Source: DASSBG01 sp035699085 (GTDB taxonomy: Bacteria; Pseudomonadota; Gammaproteobacteria; Xanthomonadales; Rhodanobacteraceae). From it: 31,351 nucleotides of DNA. Of this stretch, positions 1 to 10,114 are shown piece after piece; the first letter of the stretch is position 1, and every line of letters begins with the position of its first letter. Both the position numbers and the translations under genes were made by a program. The notes beneath the pieces are model-generated. The model was not told the origin of the DNA, made no database searches, and saw only the letters and a program-made list of their open reading frames with translations. The DNA lies in assembly GCA_035699085.1 (NCBI GenBank), contig DASSBG010000037.1, positions 1-31,351 of the forward strand, written 5' to 3'.

Positions 1-26
1 TCCGCGAGCTCATACGATGCTGGCCC

Positions 27-44
27 GTGGTCATATCTGACCAC
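27..44. promoter_or_regulatory. Perfect inverted repeat, operator-like
   Basis: Two 7-base arms, GTGGTCA and TGACCAC, flank a TATC centre. The TGGTC-n-GACCA layout resembles operators of GntR/FadR-type repressors. On the minus strand a TATAAG hexamer lies just upstream, so the site would sit near the start of a leftward transcript. Both the regulator and the target gene are unknown. Confidence 0.35.
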
Positions 45-126
45 CTCGACGAGGCCTTATACATAGACGCAGCCGGTATTTCGCTGCCGAAAAGCAGAGG
101 TTGACAGTGGGGGCGAGTCCATACAT

Positions 127-318
127 AGGTTGGCGGTGAGCCGAAGGCGAACCCCAACATTGCAGCCGCGATGCCGCGATGCCGCGGCCGTCGCCTCGCC
201 GTAGCGGTGCGGCAGGGTCGCCATTGACGGTGCAAACGGGTTCCGCGTGGTGAGGTCGTCATTGGCGCGGCGAGCGGGGGCATGGCGTGTTGGGGTTCGC
301 TTCGCTCACCGCCAACCT
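127..318. repeat. REPIN-like pair of inverted palindromic repeats
   Basis: The arm at 127-159 reads AGGTTGGCGGTGAG followed by CGAACCCCAACA. Its inverted copy is at 288-318. Each arm can fold into its own hairpin. Inside the pair lies a second inverted pair, CGCCATTGAC (219-228) and GTCATTGGCG (258-267), with one mismatch. The left arm differs from the right by one extra C and one extra G, placed opposite each other in the stem, so pairing is kept. This is the layout of a REP doublet. No RAYT transposase gene is in the window. Confidence 0.7.
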
Positions 319-372
319 GCATGTCTCCGATACTGCCGCGCTCTTCCCGCTCACGGCCCATCGCTCAGCCGC

Positions 373-1191
373 TCACCGCGCCAGCGCGCGCAGCACCGGC
401 TCTGTCTGCGGTCGGCGCCCGTGCCAGATCGCGAAGCTGTCGGCGGCGGTTTCGACCAGCATGCCGAGGCCGTCGACGGCGGGCGCGCCGGCGGCACGGG
501 CCCAGTCGAGGAAGGGCTGCGCCGCAGCACCGTAGGCGAGGTCATGGCAGAGCGGTGCACCAGTCAGCAGCGCGCCCGGCAGTGCCAGTGACTGACCGTG
601 CAGACCCGCGGCGGTGGCGTTGACGATCAGGTCGTATTGCGGCGCATCTTCTGCATGAGGCCACGGTCGCGCTTGCGCAGGCGGCCCCAGTCGCGCGGCC
701 AGCGCGCGCGCGCGCTGCGGCGTGCGGTTGACGATGGTGAGATGTTCGACGCCGGCCTCGCACAAGGCGAAGCCGACGCCTCGGGCCGCACCACCCGCAC
801 CCAGCAGCAGCACGCGCGCGCCGCGCGGCTCGAAGCCATGGCGTTCCCGCAGGTCGCGCATGAAACCGCTGCCATCGGTGTTGTGGGCCTCGATCACGCC
901 GTCCGCTGTCAGCCGCAGCACGTTGGCAACACCGGCCAGCGCGGCGCTGTCTGCATGCTCGGCGGCGCACTCGAAAGCCGCACGCTTGTGCGGAACCGTC
1001 ACGTTGAGGCCGACGCCGCCGGTTTTGAAGAACCCGCGCGCGAACGCGGCGAAGTCCGCCGGCTCGGCATCGATGACGGTGTAGTCGATGCGGTCGCCGG
1101 TCTGCGCGGCGAAGGCGCGCTGGATACGCGGCGAGAGCGAGTGCGCCACGGGGTGGCCAATCACGGCGTGGCGGCCAAGATCGCGGTTCAT
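373..1191 (-). CDS. aroE: Shikimate dehydrogenase
   Basis: AroE reduces 3-dehydroshikimate to shikimate with NADPH, the fourth step of the chorismate pathway to aromatic amino acids, in the cytoplasm. The 272-residue product has the family's usual length. Near the N-terminus S18-L-S20-P is the shikimate-binding serine pair. K69 in the VPHK motif and D106 in NTDG match the catalytic Lys/Asp pair. G131-A-G-G-A-A-R starts the Rossmann NADP-binding domain. The ATG at 1191 is preceded by a purine-rich GGGGGCGAGG stretch. The gene diverges from the small membrane protein gene at 1282, so the 90-base gap should hold both promoters. It stands alone on its strand here. Confidence 0.95.
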   Translation of the reverse strand: MNRDLGRHAVIGHPVAHSLSPRIQRAFAAQTGDRIDYTVIDAEPADFAAFARGFFKTGGVGLNVTVPHKRAAFECAAEHADSAALAGVANVLRLTADGVIEAHNTDGSGFMRDLRERHGFEPRGARVLLLGAGGAARGVGFALCEAGVEHLTIVNRTPQRARALAARLGPPAQARPWPHAEDAPQYDLIVNATAAGLHGQSLALPGALLTGAPLCHDLAYGAAAQPFLDWARAAGAPAVDGLGMLVETAADSFAIWHGRRPQTEPVLRALAR

Positions 1192-1281
1192 GCCTCGCCC
1201 CCGGCCGCCGGCCGGCGCGCGTCGCAGGCCGTGAGACAGGCGCGCCGCAGGCTGTGACCGTCAACCCCGAGGAGATTCGCC

Positions 1282-1488
1282 ATGCCCTTGCCCATCCTTC
1301 GCCGCATCGCCGCCGGCTGGCTGCTGGCCGGCGGTCTCGCCAGTCTGCTGCTGCCCTGGCACACCAGCGCGTTCGGCTGGAGTGCCGGGTACTGGCTGCT
1401 GGGCGCGCCCGCGCTGTTGCTGCTGGCAAGCATGCGCCGGCGGCGCTTCACCCGGCCTGTCCCAGCCGCTTGCGTTCCATACGCTTGA
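1282..1488 (+). CDS. Small hydrophobic membrane protein
   Basis: I do not recognise this 68-residue product. It has two hydrophobic stretches, about residues 8-26 and 33-50, separated by a short turn containing His and Ser, and then an Arg-rich RRRR patch that should stay in the cytoplasm. This looks like a two-helix inner-membrane protein. The start is well supported: GAGGAG ends 8 bases before the ATG. Its last 41 bases overlap, tail to tail, the 3' end of the RimK-like gene on the other strand. The good ribosome binding site and sharp hydrophobic pattern argue that it is real, but there is no family match to lean on. Confidence 0.6.
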   Translation: MPLPILRRIAAGWLLAGGLASLLLPWHTSAFGWSAGYWLLGAPALLLLASMRRRRFTRPVPAACVPYA

Positions 1489-2932
1489 GCAGCTCGGCCA
1501 TGATCGCGCGGTAGACCGCCTCGCCTTCGCAGCTGTCCTCGACGCCGGCGTCGATGGACGGGTTGTCATTGACCTCGATAACCACCGTGCGCGCCGGCGT
1601 CTGCTTGATGTCGACGCCGTAGAGGCCGTCGCCGATGGCACGGGTGGCGCGCAGCGCCAGTTGCACCACCTTGCGCGGCGCCTCGTCCAAGGGCACCGCG
1701 CGGTAGCCGCCGGTGCGGTCGGCACCCTTGGCCGCGGAATGGTTGTAGATCTGCCAGTGGCCGCGGGACATGAAGTACTGACAGGCGTACAGCGGCTTGC
1801 CGGCCAGCACGCCGATGCGCCAGTCGAACTCCGTGTACATGAATTCCTGCGCGATCAGCAGCGCGCTGTGGTGGAACAGCTCGGCCGCCGCCTGCTCCAG
1901 CTGCTCCGCATCCTCGACCTTGACCACCCCGCGCGAGAACGAACCGTCCGGGATTTTCAGCACCAGCGGGAAGGGCAGCCGCTCGGCCAGCCCGCGCAGC
2001 TGGCGCGTGTCCTTGTGGTAGAGGATTTCGCCGCGCGGCGTCGGCAGGTGGCGGGCGCGCAGCAGGTCGTGCAGGTAGATCTTGTTGGTGCAGCGGGCGA
2101 TCGAGGTCGGATCGTCGATAACCACCATGCCCTCGCGCTCGGCCTTGTGGGCGAAGCGGTAGGTGTGGTGGTCAATGCCGGTGGTCTCGCGGATGAACAG
2201 GCCGTCATATTCGGCCAGCCGCGCGTAATCGTCCTTGCCGATAGGGTCGACGTCGATGCCAAGCTGGCGGCCGGCGGCGACGAAGCGCTTCAGTGCGCGC
2301 GGGTCCGATGGCGGCAGCGTTTCCTCCGCGTCGCAAAGCATCGCGAGGTCGAAGCGGAACTGGCGGCGGGCCCGCGGCTTGCGCCACAGCCGTCGGGAAA
2401 AGCGGTCCAGGGCCTGGGCGAAGGTATCCTCCTGGGTGCCGTCGAGGGTCTGGAAACCGACCGGGCGGATCGCCGCGATCTGCCACACCCGGTGATACTC
2501 GAACTCGATCCGCAGCAGCGGGCAGGGGAACAGCTCGAACACCTGCCGCGCCAGGTCCTGCAGGCTGGGGTACGAGGTGTCGCCGAAGTGCACCAGGATG
2601 CCCAGCGCGGTGGTGTCGCCGCCGCCGACCGGCAGGAAGCGCTTCAGCTTCTGGTTGAGGTCCTCGACGTCGATGCCGTAGAGCGCGCGCCGGCGCAGGT
2701 CGTTGATGGTGCGCACGCTGGGTATCACGCGCTGGCCCCGCGCCTCGGCCAGCAGCGAGACGTAGTAGCCGGTGCCGAGGTAGCGGTAATTGCGGCACAG
2801 GTTGATGACGTGCGCGCCTTCGCCCGCCTGGTCGGTTTCGCGCAGGTAGTCCATTGCATCGACCACGTCGGCCGAAGGATAGTAGGCATTCCAGTCGGAT
2901 GCCTTCTCCACCACGATGATCAGCCTGCTCAT
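1448..2932 (-). CDS. RimK-like ATP-grasp ligase with RLAN-type N-terminal domain
   Basis: The 494-residue product has two parts. Residues 1 to about 150, starting MSRLIIVVEK, fit the RimK-like ATP-grasp N-terminal (RLAN) domain. The C-terminal half is an ATP-grasp domain of RimK/glutathione synthetase type, with a Lys and Gly/Ser-rich nucleotide loop (LKIPDGSFSRG) and the metal-binding E453-V-N-D-N-P-S motif near the end. Such enzymes form an amide bond by activating a carboxylate with ATP. The substrate cannot be told from sequence. The start at 2932 was chosen because homology begins there; the open frame upstream is non-homologous and runs back through the divergent GNAT gene. That neighbour suggests a two-gene peptide- or metabolite-modifying module. 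Confidence 0.85.
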   Translation of the reverse strand: MSRLIIVVEKASDWNAYYPSADVVDAMDYLRETDQAGEGAHVINLCRNYRYLGTGYYVSLLAEARGQRVIPSVRTINDLRRRALYGIDVEDLNQKLKRFLPVGGGDTTALGILVHFGDTSYPSLQDLARQVFELFPCPLLRIEFEYHRVWQIAAIRPVGFQTLDGTQEDTFAQALDRFSRRLWRKPRARRQFRFDLAMLCDAEETLPPSDPRALKRFVAAGRQLGIDVDPIGKDDYARLAEYDGLFIRETTGIDHHTYRFAHKAEREGMVVIDDPTSIARCTNKIYLHDLLRARHLPTPRGEILYHKDTRQLRGLAERLPFPLVLKIPDGSFSRGVVKVEDAEQLEQAAAELFHHSALLIAQEFMYTEFDWRIGVLAGKPLYACQYFMSRGHWQIYNHSAAKGADRTGGYRAVPLDEAPRKVVQLALRATRAIGDGLYGVDIKQTPARTVVIEVNDNPSIDAGVEDSCEGEAVYRAIMAELLKRMERKRLGQAG

Positions 2933-2955
2933 GCCCGTGCGTTCGCGTCCGCTCT

Positions 2956-2978
2956 GCCGCAGCCGTGGCGGCTGCGGC
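2956..2978. promoter_or_regulatory. Perfect 10-base inverted repeat between divergent genes
   Basis: GCCGCAGCCG and CGGCTGCGGC flank a TGG loop in the gap between the ATP-grasp ligase start (2932) and the GNAT start (3041). It could be an operator for both genes or an mRNA hairpin in the GNAT leader. The word GCCGCAGCC recurs as an inverted pair at the rpmH promoter. Confidence 0.4.
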
Positions 2979-3040
2979 GCAAAGTGTGGCACAGCGTCCC
3001 GTACCTGTTGCGCGCCGCGGCAGTGGCCGGCGGGTGGCAA

Positions 3041-3529
3041 GTGAACGCCCGCGGAACCCGGCCGCCGCCGCGGCCACGCCCGGCGCGCGGCGACGACCTG
3101 GAGGCGATCGTGGCGCTGGAGCAGCGCGCCTTCGCCAGGGATCGGCTCAGCCGCCGCCAGTGGCGCCACCACATCGGCAATCCGCAGGCGGCCTTGCTGG
3201 TCTGCGTCGAGGCCGGCGCCCTGCTCGGCGACGCGCTGATGCTGTTCCGCCGCGGCAGCGGCGTCGCCCGGCTGTATTCGCTGGCAGTGGCTCCGGTGGC
3301 GCGCGGCCGCGGCATCGGCGGCGCGTTGCTGCGCGCAGGCGAGCGCATGGCGCGGGTGCGCGGCGCCGAACGCGTGCGGCTCGAGGTGCGCAAGGACAAT
3401 CCGGTGGCGATCGCCCTCTACGAGCGCCATGGCTACCGGCGCTTCGGCGAGCGCCCCGGCTACTACGCCGACGGCATGGACGCCTGGCGCTACGAGAAGC
3501 GGTTGTTGCGGCGGCTGGCGCGGGTGTAG
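3041..3529 (+). CDS. GNAT-family N-acetyltransferase
   Basis: The 162-residue product is a single GNAT domain that would move an acetyl group from acetyl-CoA to an amine. Motif A is clear: a beta strand (ARLYSLAVAP) followed by R88-G-R-G-I-G, the acetyl-CoA pyrophosphate loop. The later ALYERHGYRRFG stretch is the usual motif B end, as in RimI-like proteins. The start is uncertain. I chose the GTG at 3041, just ahead of the first domain strand; GTG at 3023 and TTG at 3008 are in frame, and none has a strong ribosome binding site. It diverges from the RLAN ATP-grasp gene, a pairing that suggests acetylation of the ligase product or substrate. The substrate is unknown. Confidence 0.8.
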   Translation: MNARGTRPPPRPRPARGDDLEAIVALEQRAFARDRLSRRQWRHHIGNPQAALLVCVEAGALLGDALMLFRRGSGVARLYSLAVAPVARGRGIGGALLRAGERMARVRGAERVRLEVRKDNPVAIALYERHGYRRFGERPGYYADGMDAWRYEKRLLRRLARV

Positions 3530-3532
3530 GCC

Positions 3533-3560
3533 GGGACCCGGGACCCGGGACCCGGGACCC
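3533..3560. repeat. Tandem repeat, four copies of GGGACCC
   Basis: Four perfect 7-base units begin 4 bases after the GNAT stop codon. Each unit is almost its own reverse complement, so the array can fold on either strand. Similar GGGACTC/GGGACCC runs are, as I recall, common between genes in xanthomonad chromosomes. Confidence 0.85.
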
Positions 3561-3603
3561 GAAAAGCGCGAGGCATGCCACCCTCCGTGCTTGACGCCCG
3601 CGT

Positions 3604-3621
3604 CGCGCGCCGTGGCGCGCG
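3604..3621. terminator. Hairpin between convergent genes
   Basis: CGCGCGCC and GGCGCGCG flank a two-base loop, between the end of the GNAT gene (3529) and the end of the DUF885 gene (3650). It could stop transcription from either side. There is no T-run on either strand, so intrinsic termination is not well supported. Confidence 0.3.
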
Positions 3622-3649
3622 GGGCGTGCGGCCGCGCGCAGTCGCCGCC

Positions 3650-5479
3650 CTACTTGGTGGCGCAATCGCAACCGTAATCGGGTTCGGGACCGCCGGCCGC
3701 GATGAATCGGTCGATGCGCTGCTCCAGCACCGGCAGCGGTACCGAGCCGGTCGACAGCACGGTGTCGTGGAAGGCGCGCAGGTCGAATTTGCTCCCCAGC
3801 GCCTTGCCGGCCTTGGCGCGCAGCTCGCGGATCTTCAGGTAGCCGAGCTCGTAGCTGTCCGCCTGCCCGGGCCAACTGATGTAGCGGTCGACCTCGTTGA
3901 CGATCTCCAGCGCCGACAGCGCCGTGTTCTTCGTCAGGTAGTCGATCGCCTGCTGGCGAGTCCAGCCCATGTGGTGGATGCCGGTGTCGACCACCAGCCG
4001 GCAGGCGCGCCACATCTGGTAGGTGAGGTAGCCGAACTTCTGGTACGGCGTCTTGTAGATGCCCATCTCGTTGCCGAGGAACTCCGAGTACAGGCCCCAG
4101 CCCTCGCCATACGCCGAGATGTAGCCGTTGCGCCGGAAGGCCGGCTGGCTGTGGTCCTCGGCCGCCAGTTCGAGCTGCAGCGAATGGCCGGGATAGGACT
4201 CGTGCAACGTCAGCGCCGGCATGTTGAAGAGGGCCCGCGACTTCAGGTCGTAGGTGTTGACCAGATACTCGCGGGCGCCTCCGCGGCCCGAGGTGTAGTA
4301 GGGCGCGATGCCGGCCGGCACCGGCACGATGGTGAAGCGCGAGCGCGGCAGGTGGCCGAAAAATTTCGCCATCTGGCCATCCACTTCCTTGGTCACCCAC
4401 GCGGTCTTGTCGAGCAGCTCCTGCGGCGTCTTGGCGTAGAACTTCGGATCGGTGCGCAGGTAGTGCAGGAAAGCCGGGAAGTCGCCCTTGAAGCCGGTCT
4501 GCTTCATCACCTCGAGCATCTGCGCGTGGATCTTCGCCACCTGCTTCAGGCCAATCGCGTGGATCTGGTCCGGTGTCAGGTCGAGCGTGGTGTATTCGTG
4601 GATCTGCTGCTGGTAGAAGGCCTTGCCGTCGGGCAATGCCTCGGCGGCGAGTGTCGTGCGCGCATTGGGCACGTAACCCTGGTCGAAGAACGCCAGCAGC
4701 TTCGCGTAGGCCGGGATCACGCCCTGGTCGATGGCCCTGGCCGCCTCGGCGCGCAACTTCTCGGCGACATCGGCGGGTATCGACGCCGGCAAGTGCAGGA
4801 ACGGCCGGTAAAAACTGCTCTTGGTGGCGTCGGTCAGCTTCGCCACCGCGGCGATGGACTGGTCGCGGCCATCGAGCACCTCGCGCGGCACGCTGAAGCC
4901 GCGCTTGAGGCCAAGGCGCATGTTGGCGATCTGCTGGTCGAAGTAGTGCGGTATCTGCGCCAGCTTCGCGATGTACTTGCGGTAGTCCTTGAGGCTGCGC
5001 AGGCGGTCACCGCCCAGCTCGTAGCCGATGTCCGACCAGAAGGCGGAGTCACTGTTGAACGGCATCTGCCAGGTCTTGAACTTCTGGTCGGCAATGAAGT
5101 TGGCGATCTGCTCGTGGTAGACGGCGTAGTTGACCCGGTTGGCCGGCGAGAGCTTGCGGGCGTCGAGCGCTTCGAGCTTCGCCATCACCTGCTGCCAGTA
5201 CGCCAGGCGCTGCTTCTGGCTGTTGGCATCGACGCTGTCCAGGCGGCTGTTGTCGGGTGGCGCAGGCTCTGCGCCCCTGGGCATCGGCTTGCCGGTGCGC
5301 CAGGCCCACTCGGCGCTGTAGATTGCCTTGAAGCGCGCGTCGGCGCGACTGGTCGTGGCGGCCTGCGGGGCGCTGGCGGTCGACGCGGCAGGTGCCTGCC
5401 CGCCAGCGGCCGGCGCAGCGTGGGCCGGCGGTGCGAGCCAGAGACCCGCGGACAGCAGGGCAATCAGGCGGCGGTTCAT
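3650..5479 (-). CDS. Secreted DUF885 family protein, putative metallopeptidase
   Basis: The 609-residue product begins with a signal peptide (MNRRLIALLSAGLWL, Ala-rich end near residue 22) and then an Ala/Pro-rich linker, so it is exported, probably to the periplasm. The rest matches the DUF885 family, helical proteins with a conserved HESYPGH motif, here H426-E427 to H432. A second conserved block, AYGEGWGLYSE, carries E459. The HE-x4-H plus downstream Glu pattern looks like a zinc site, which is why the family is suspected to be peptidases; the substrate is unknown. The ATG at 5479 has GAGGAC upstream and begins the signal peptide; the longer upstream frame is not homologous. It is a single gene, divergent from the CPBP remnant. 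Confidence 0.88.
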   Translation of the reverse strand: MNRRLIALLSAGLWLAPPAHAAPAAGGQAPAASTASAPQAATTSRADARFKAIYSAEWAWRTGKPMPRGAEPAPPDNSRLDSVDANSQKQRLAYWQQVMAKLEALDARKLSPANRVNYAVYHEQIANFIADQKFKTWQMPFNSDSAFWSDIGYELGGDRLRSLKDYRKYIAKLAQIPHYFDQQIANMRLGLKRGFSVPREVLDGRDQSIAAVAKLTDATKSSFYRPFLHLPASIPADVAEKLRAEAARAIDQGVIPAYAKLLAFFDQGYVPNARTTLAAEALPDGKAFYQQQIHEYTTLDLTPDQIHAIGLKQVAKIHAQMLEVMKQTGFKGDFPAFLHYLRTDPKFYAKTPQELLDKTAWVTKEVDGQMAKFFGHLPRSRFTIVPVPAGIAPYYTSGRGGAREYLVNTYDLKSRALFNMPALTLHESYPGHSLQLELAAEDHSQPAFRRNGYISAYGEGWGLYSEFLGNEMGIYKTPYQKFGYLTYQMWRACRLVVDTGIHHMGWTRQQAIDYLTKNTALSALEIVNEVDRYISWPGQADSYELGYLKIRELRAKAGKALGSKFDLRAFHDTVLSTGSVPLPVLEQRIDRFIAAGGPEPDYGCDCATK

Positions 5480-5571
5480 TGGCGGTCCTCGCGCGGCAGC
5501 AGAACCGCCATGATCGCAAACCTCGGCCGCGCCCGCACCGTCAATCGCGGGACCACCGCCGATCGGGCACG

Positions 5572-6331
<760 letters not shown>

Positions 6332-6401
6332 ATGGGCTCGCGCGCACGCGCGCGTGGCGGCGGTATGATGATCCGGTGCCCGTCGAGCTGTGGAGAGTCG
6401 C

Positions 6402-6638
6402 ATGCGCTGGTTGCTGGCCCTGGTCGCCCTGATCGGCTACATCTTCGCGTGGCGCGCTGATTCCCCGGGGCTGCTGGGCCTCGGGCTGGCGATCGGGGTG
6501 CTCTTCACCTTCGCCGCGGTGCTGGCCTTCGCGCAGCTGCGCATCACCGGCAGCGCGCGGGAGGAAACGCTCACGACGGCGCAGATGGAGGCGCTGAAGC
6601 AGGCGGTGCGCAAGCCGTCAGCCAACGGCCACGATTAG
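6402..6638 (+). CDS. Small two-helix membrane protein
   Basis: I do not recognise this 78-residue product. It has two hydrophobic segments, about residues 2-18 and 25-46, separated by a short charged loop with Arg and Asp, and then a soluble, charged C-terminal tail of about 30 residues. The ATG at 6402 has GGAGAG at ideal spacing; the GTG four codons upstream would place that site inside the gene, so I rejected it. A TATGAT hexamer at 6364-6369 could be its -10 box, though no -35 is evident. It ends 61 bases before acs on the same strand and could be co-transcribed with it. Confidence 0.65.
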   Translation: MRWLLALVALIGYIFAWRADSPGLLGLGLAIGVLFTFAAVLAFAQLRITGSAREETLTTAQMEALKQAVRKPSANGHD

Positions 6639-6699
6639 CCGGCCGCGCCAACACAACAGCGGTCGCGACCTGGCGGCTGCAACGGCAAAGGGTGGAGCC

Positions 6700-8654
<1,955 letters not shown>

Positions 8655-8658
<4 letters not shown>

Positions 8659-9320
8659 GCGAGGCCGCGGTTCCGGCACTCGACGACGACACGATCCATG
8701 TCTGCTGGCTTGCGCGTCCGCGCGGCAGCGGGCGGCACGCGCTGCGCGAGGTGCTGGCGCGCTGCCTGGGCCGGCGCGGCGATCTGCTGGAGCTGCAGGA
8801 GGACGCGCATGGCAAACCGGCGCTGGCCGGGGCCGACGAGGGATTGCGTTTCAACTGGTCGCATTGCGGCGAACGCGCCGTGATCGCGCTGGCGCGCGGG
8901 CTCGAGCTCGGCATCGACCTCGAGCGCACCAACCGGCCGGTGTCGGCGCTGGAGCTGGCGCGGCGTTACTTCACGCCTGGCGAGGCCGAGGCGCTGGCTG
9001 CGCTCGAGAACGTGGAGCGCCAGCGCGCGTTCCTCGCGTTGTGGACAGCCAAGGAGGCAGTCCTGAAGGCGGTTGGCCGCGGCCTCGCCTTCGGCCTTCA
9101 CCGGATCGCCTTCGAACCCGGCAGCACGCCGCCACGCCTGCAGGCAATGGACGGCGACGCGCGAGCCGCAAGCGGCTGGCAACTGCATCGCCTGTCCCCG
9201 CCATGGCCGGACCATCTCGCGACGCTCGCCTGGCGCGGCGGGCCGCGGCGCATCCTCAACGTGCCGGCGCCACCGATGCGTGCCGGCCATGACCCCCACC
9301 GGCTGGAGACGCACCCGTGA
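8655..9320 (+). CDS. 4'-phosphopantetheinyl transferase, Sfp/Gsp type
   Basis: The enzyme moves phosphopantetheine from CoA to a serine of carrier proteins (acyl, peptidyl or aryl carrier domains). The 221-residue product has the two diagnostic magnesium/CoA motifs of the two-lobed Sfp class: G86-I-D-L-E and W130-T-A-K-E-A-V-L-K. FNWSHCGE, about residues 73-80, is the usual Asn/Ser/His CoA-contact block. The GTG start overlaps the acs stop as GTGA, and the gene's own stop overlaps the pdxJ GTG the same way. No PKS or NRPS gene lies in the window, so its client may be the fatty-acid ACP or a distant cluster. Confidence 0.88.
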
Positions 9321-10090
9321 CGGTACTGAGCGTCAACCTCAACAAGATCGCCCTGCTGCGCAACGCGCGCGGCGAGGGCAAGCCGGACCTGGCGGCCGCC
9401 GCGCGCACCTGCGTCGCCGCCGGCTGCGCCGGCATCACGGTGCACCCGCGGCCCGACCAGCGCCACGTGCGGCCGGCCGATGTGGCCGAGCTGGCCGTGC
9501 TGACGCGCGAGCTGGGGGTGGAATTCAACATCGAGGGCAATCCCTTCGCGCCAGCGCAGGGCAGCTACCCGGGCTTCATCGCGCTGGTGGAGCAGGCGCG
9601 GCCAACCCAGGTGACGCTGGTGCCGGACGCCGATGCCCAGCTTACGTCGGACCATGGCTTCGCCTTTCCGGACGACGCCGCGCGGCTGGCGCCGCTGGTA
9701 CGGGAACTGGCCCCGCTGGGTTGCCGCGTCAGCGTCTTCGTCGACGCTGGCTTGCGAGCCTTCGATGGCCTGCACGCGCTGGGCATCCGCCGCGTGGAAA
9801 TCTATACCGGCCCCTATGCGCGCGCCTGGGCCGCAGGCAACGGCGACGCCGCGTTGGCCGAGTGCGCAGCCTGCGCGGAGGCGGCGATGGCCGCGGGGCT
9901 GGCGGTCAACGCCGGCCACGACCTCGACCAGACGAATCTCGGCCCCTTGCGCGCCGCGGTGCCGCAGCTGGCCGAGGTGTCGATCGGCCATGCGCTGATC
10001 GGCGAGGCGCTTTACGCCGGCCTCGACGCCACCGTGCGCGCCTACGTGGACCTGCTGAAACAAGACGGCCGGCGAGGTCGCCGGCCGTGA
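9317..10090 (+). CDS. pdxJ: Pyridoxine 5'-phosphate synthase
   Basis: PdxJ condenses 1-deoxyxylulose 5-phosphate with 3-amino-2-oxopropyl phosphate to make pyridoxine 5'-phosphate, the ring-closing step of the DXP-dependent vitamin B6 route. The 257-residue product begins VNLNKIALLRNARG, the N-terminal strand of the TIM barrel, and has TVHPRPDQRHV and NAGHDLDQTNL blocks. In the E. coli enzyme the first block is NIDH; here it is N7-L-N-K10, a variant I recall from Bacteroidetes and xanthomonads. The GTG start overlaps the upstream stop by 4 bases. It is the last gene of the acs operon and faces the tonB operon. In Xanthomonas pdxJ also lies beside exbD2. Confidence 0.93.
   Translation: MTVLSVNLNKIALLRNARGEGKPDLAAAARTCVAAGCAGITVHPRPDQRHVRPADVAELAVLTRELGVEFNIEGNPFAPAQGSYPGFIALVEQARPTQVTLVPDADAQLTSDHGFAFPDDAARLAPLVRELAPLGCRVSVFVDAGLRAFDGLHALGIRRVEIYTGPYARAWAAGNGDAALAECAACAEAAMAAGLAVNAGHDLDQTNLGPLRAAVPQLAEVSIGHALIGEALYAGLDATVRAYVDLLKQDGRRGRRP
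10065..10088. terminator. Strong hairpin between pdxJ and exbD2
   Basis: ACGGCCGGCG and CGCCGGCCGT are perfect 10-base arms around AGGT. The hairpin lies in the last codons of pdxJ and 26 bases past the exbD2 stop. Read on the minus strand it is followed by CTTGTTTC, a short T-rich tract, so it fits best as the terminator of the tonB operon. It may also slow transcripts arriving from pdxJ. Confidence 0.55.
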
Positions 10091-10114
10091 TCGTTCGCGA
10101 CAGGACAGCCGGAC

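Larger units (their letters stand above)
1..372. other. Gene-free left end
   Basis: No convincing coding frame occurs before the aroE stop codon. The short frames that overlap this stretch have shadow-like composition and no recognisable domain. The first 130 bases look less GC-rich than the rest of the window and carry a hairpin-like inverted repeat and a TTGACA hexamer. Bases 127-318 are a nested inverted-repeat element. A gene leaving the left edge on the minus strand could have its promoter here, but this cannot be shown from the window. Confidence 0.6.

Noticed and set aside
101..127. TTGACA followed by TACATA as a rightward promoter
   Set aside because: The spacer is only 15 bases, the -10 match is partial, and the only downstream gene is aroE on the other strand.
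3533..3560. The GGGACCC array as a CRISPR
   Set aside because: The units are 7 bases with no spacers and no cas genes are present.
9040..9050. TTGTGGACAGC, similar to a DnaA box
   Set aside because: It lies inside the conserved WTAKEA codons of the phosphopantetheinyl transferase, far from other boxes, so it is probably chance.
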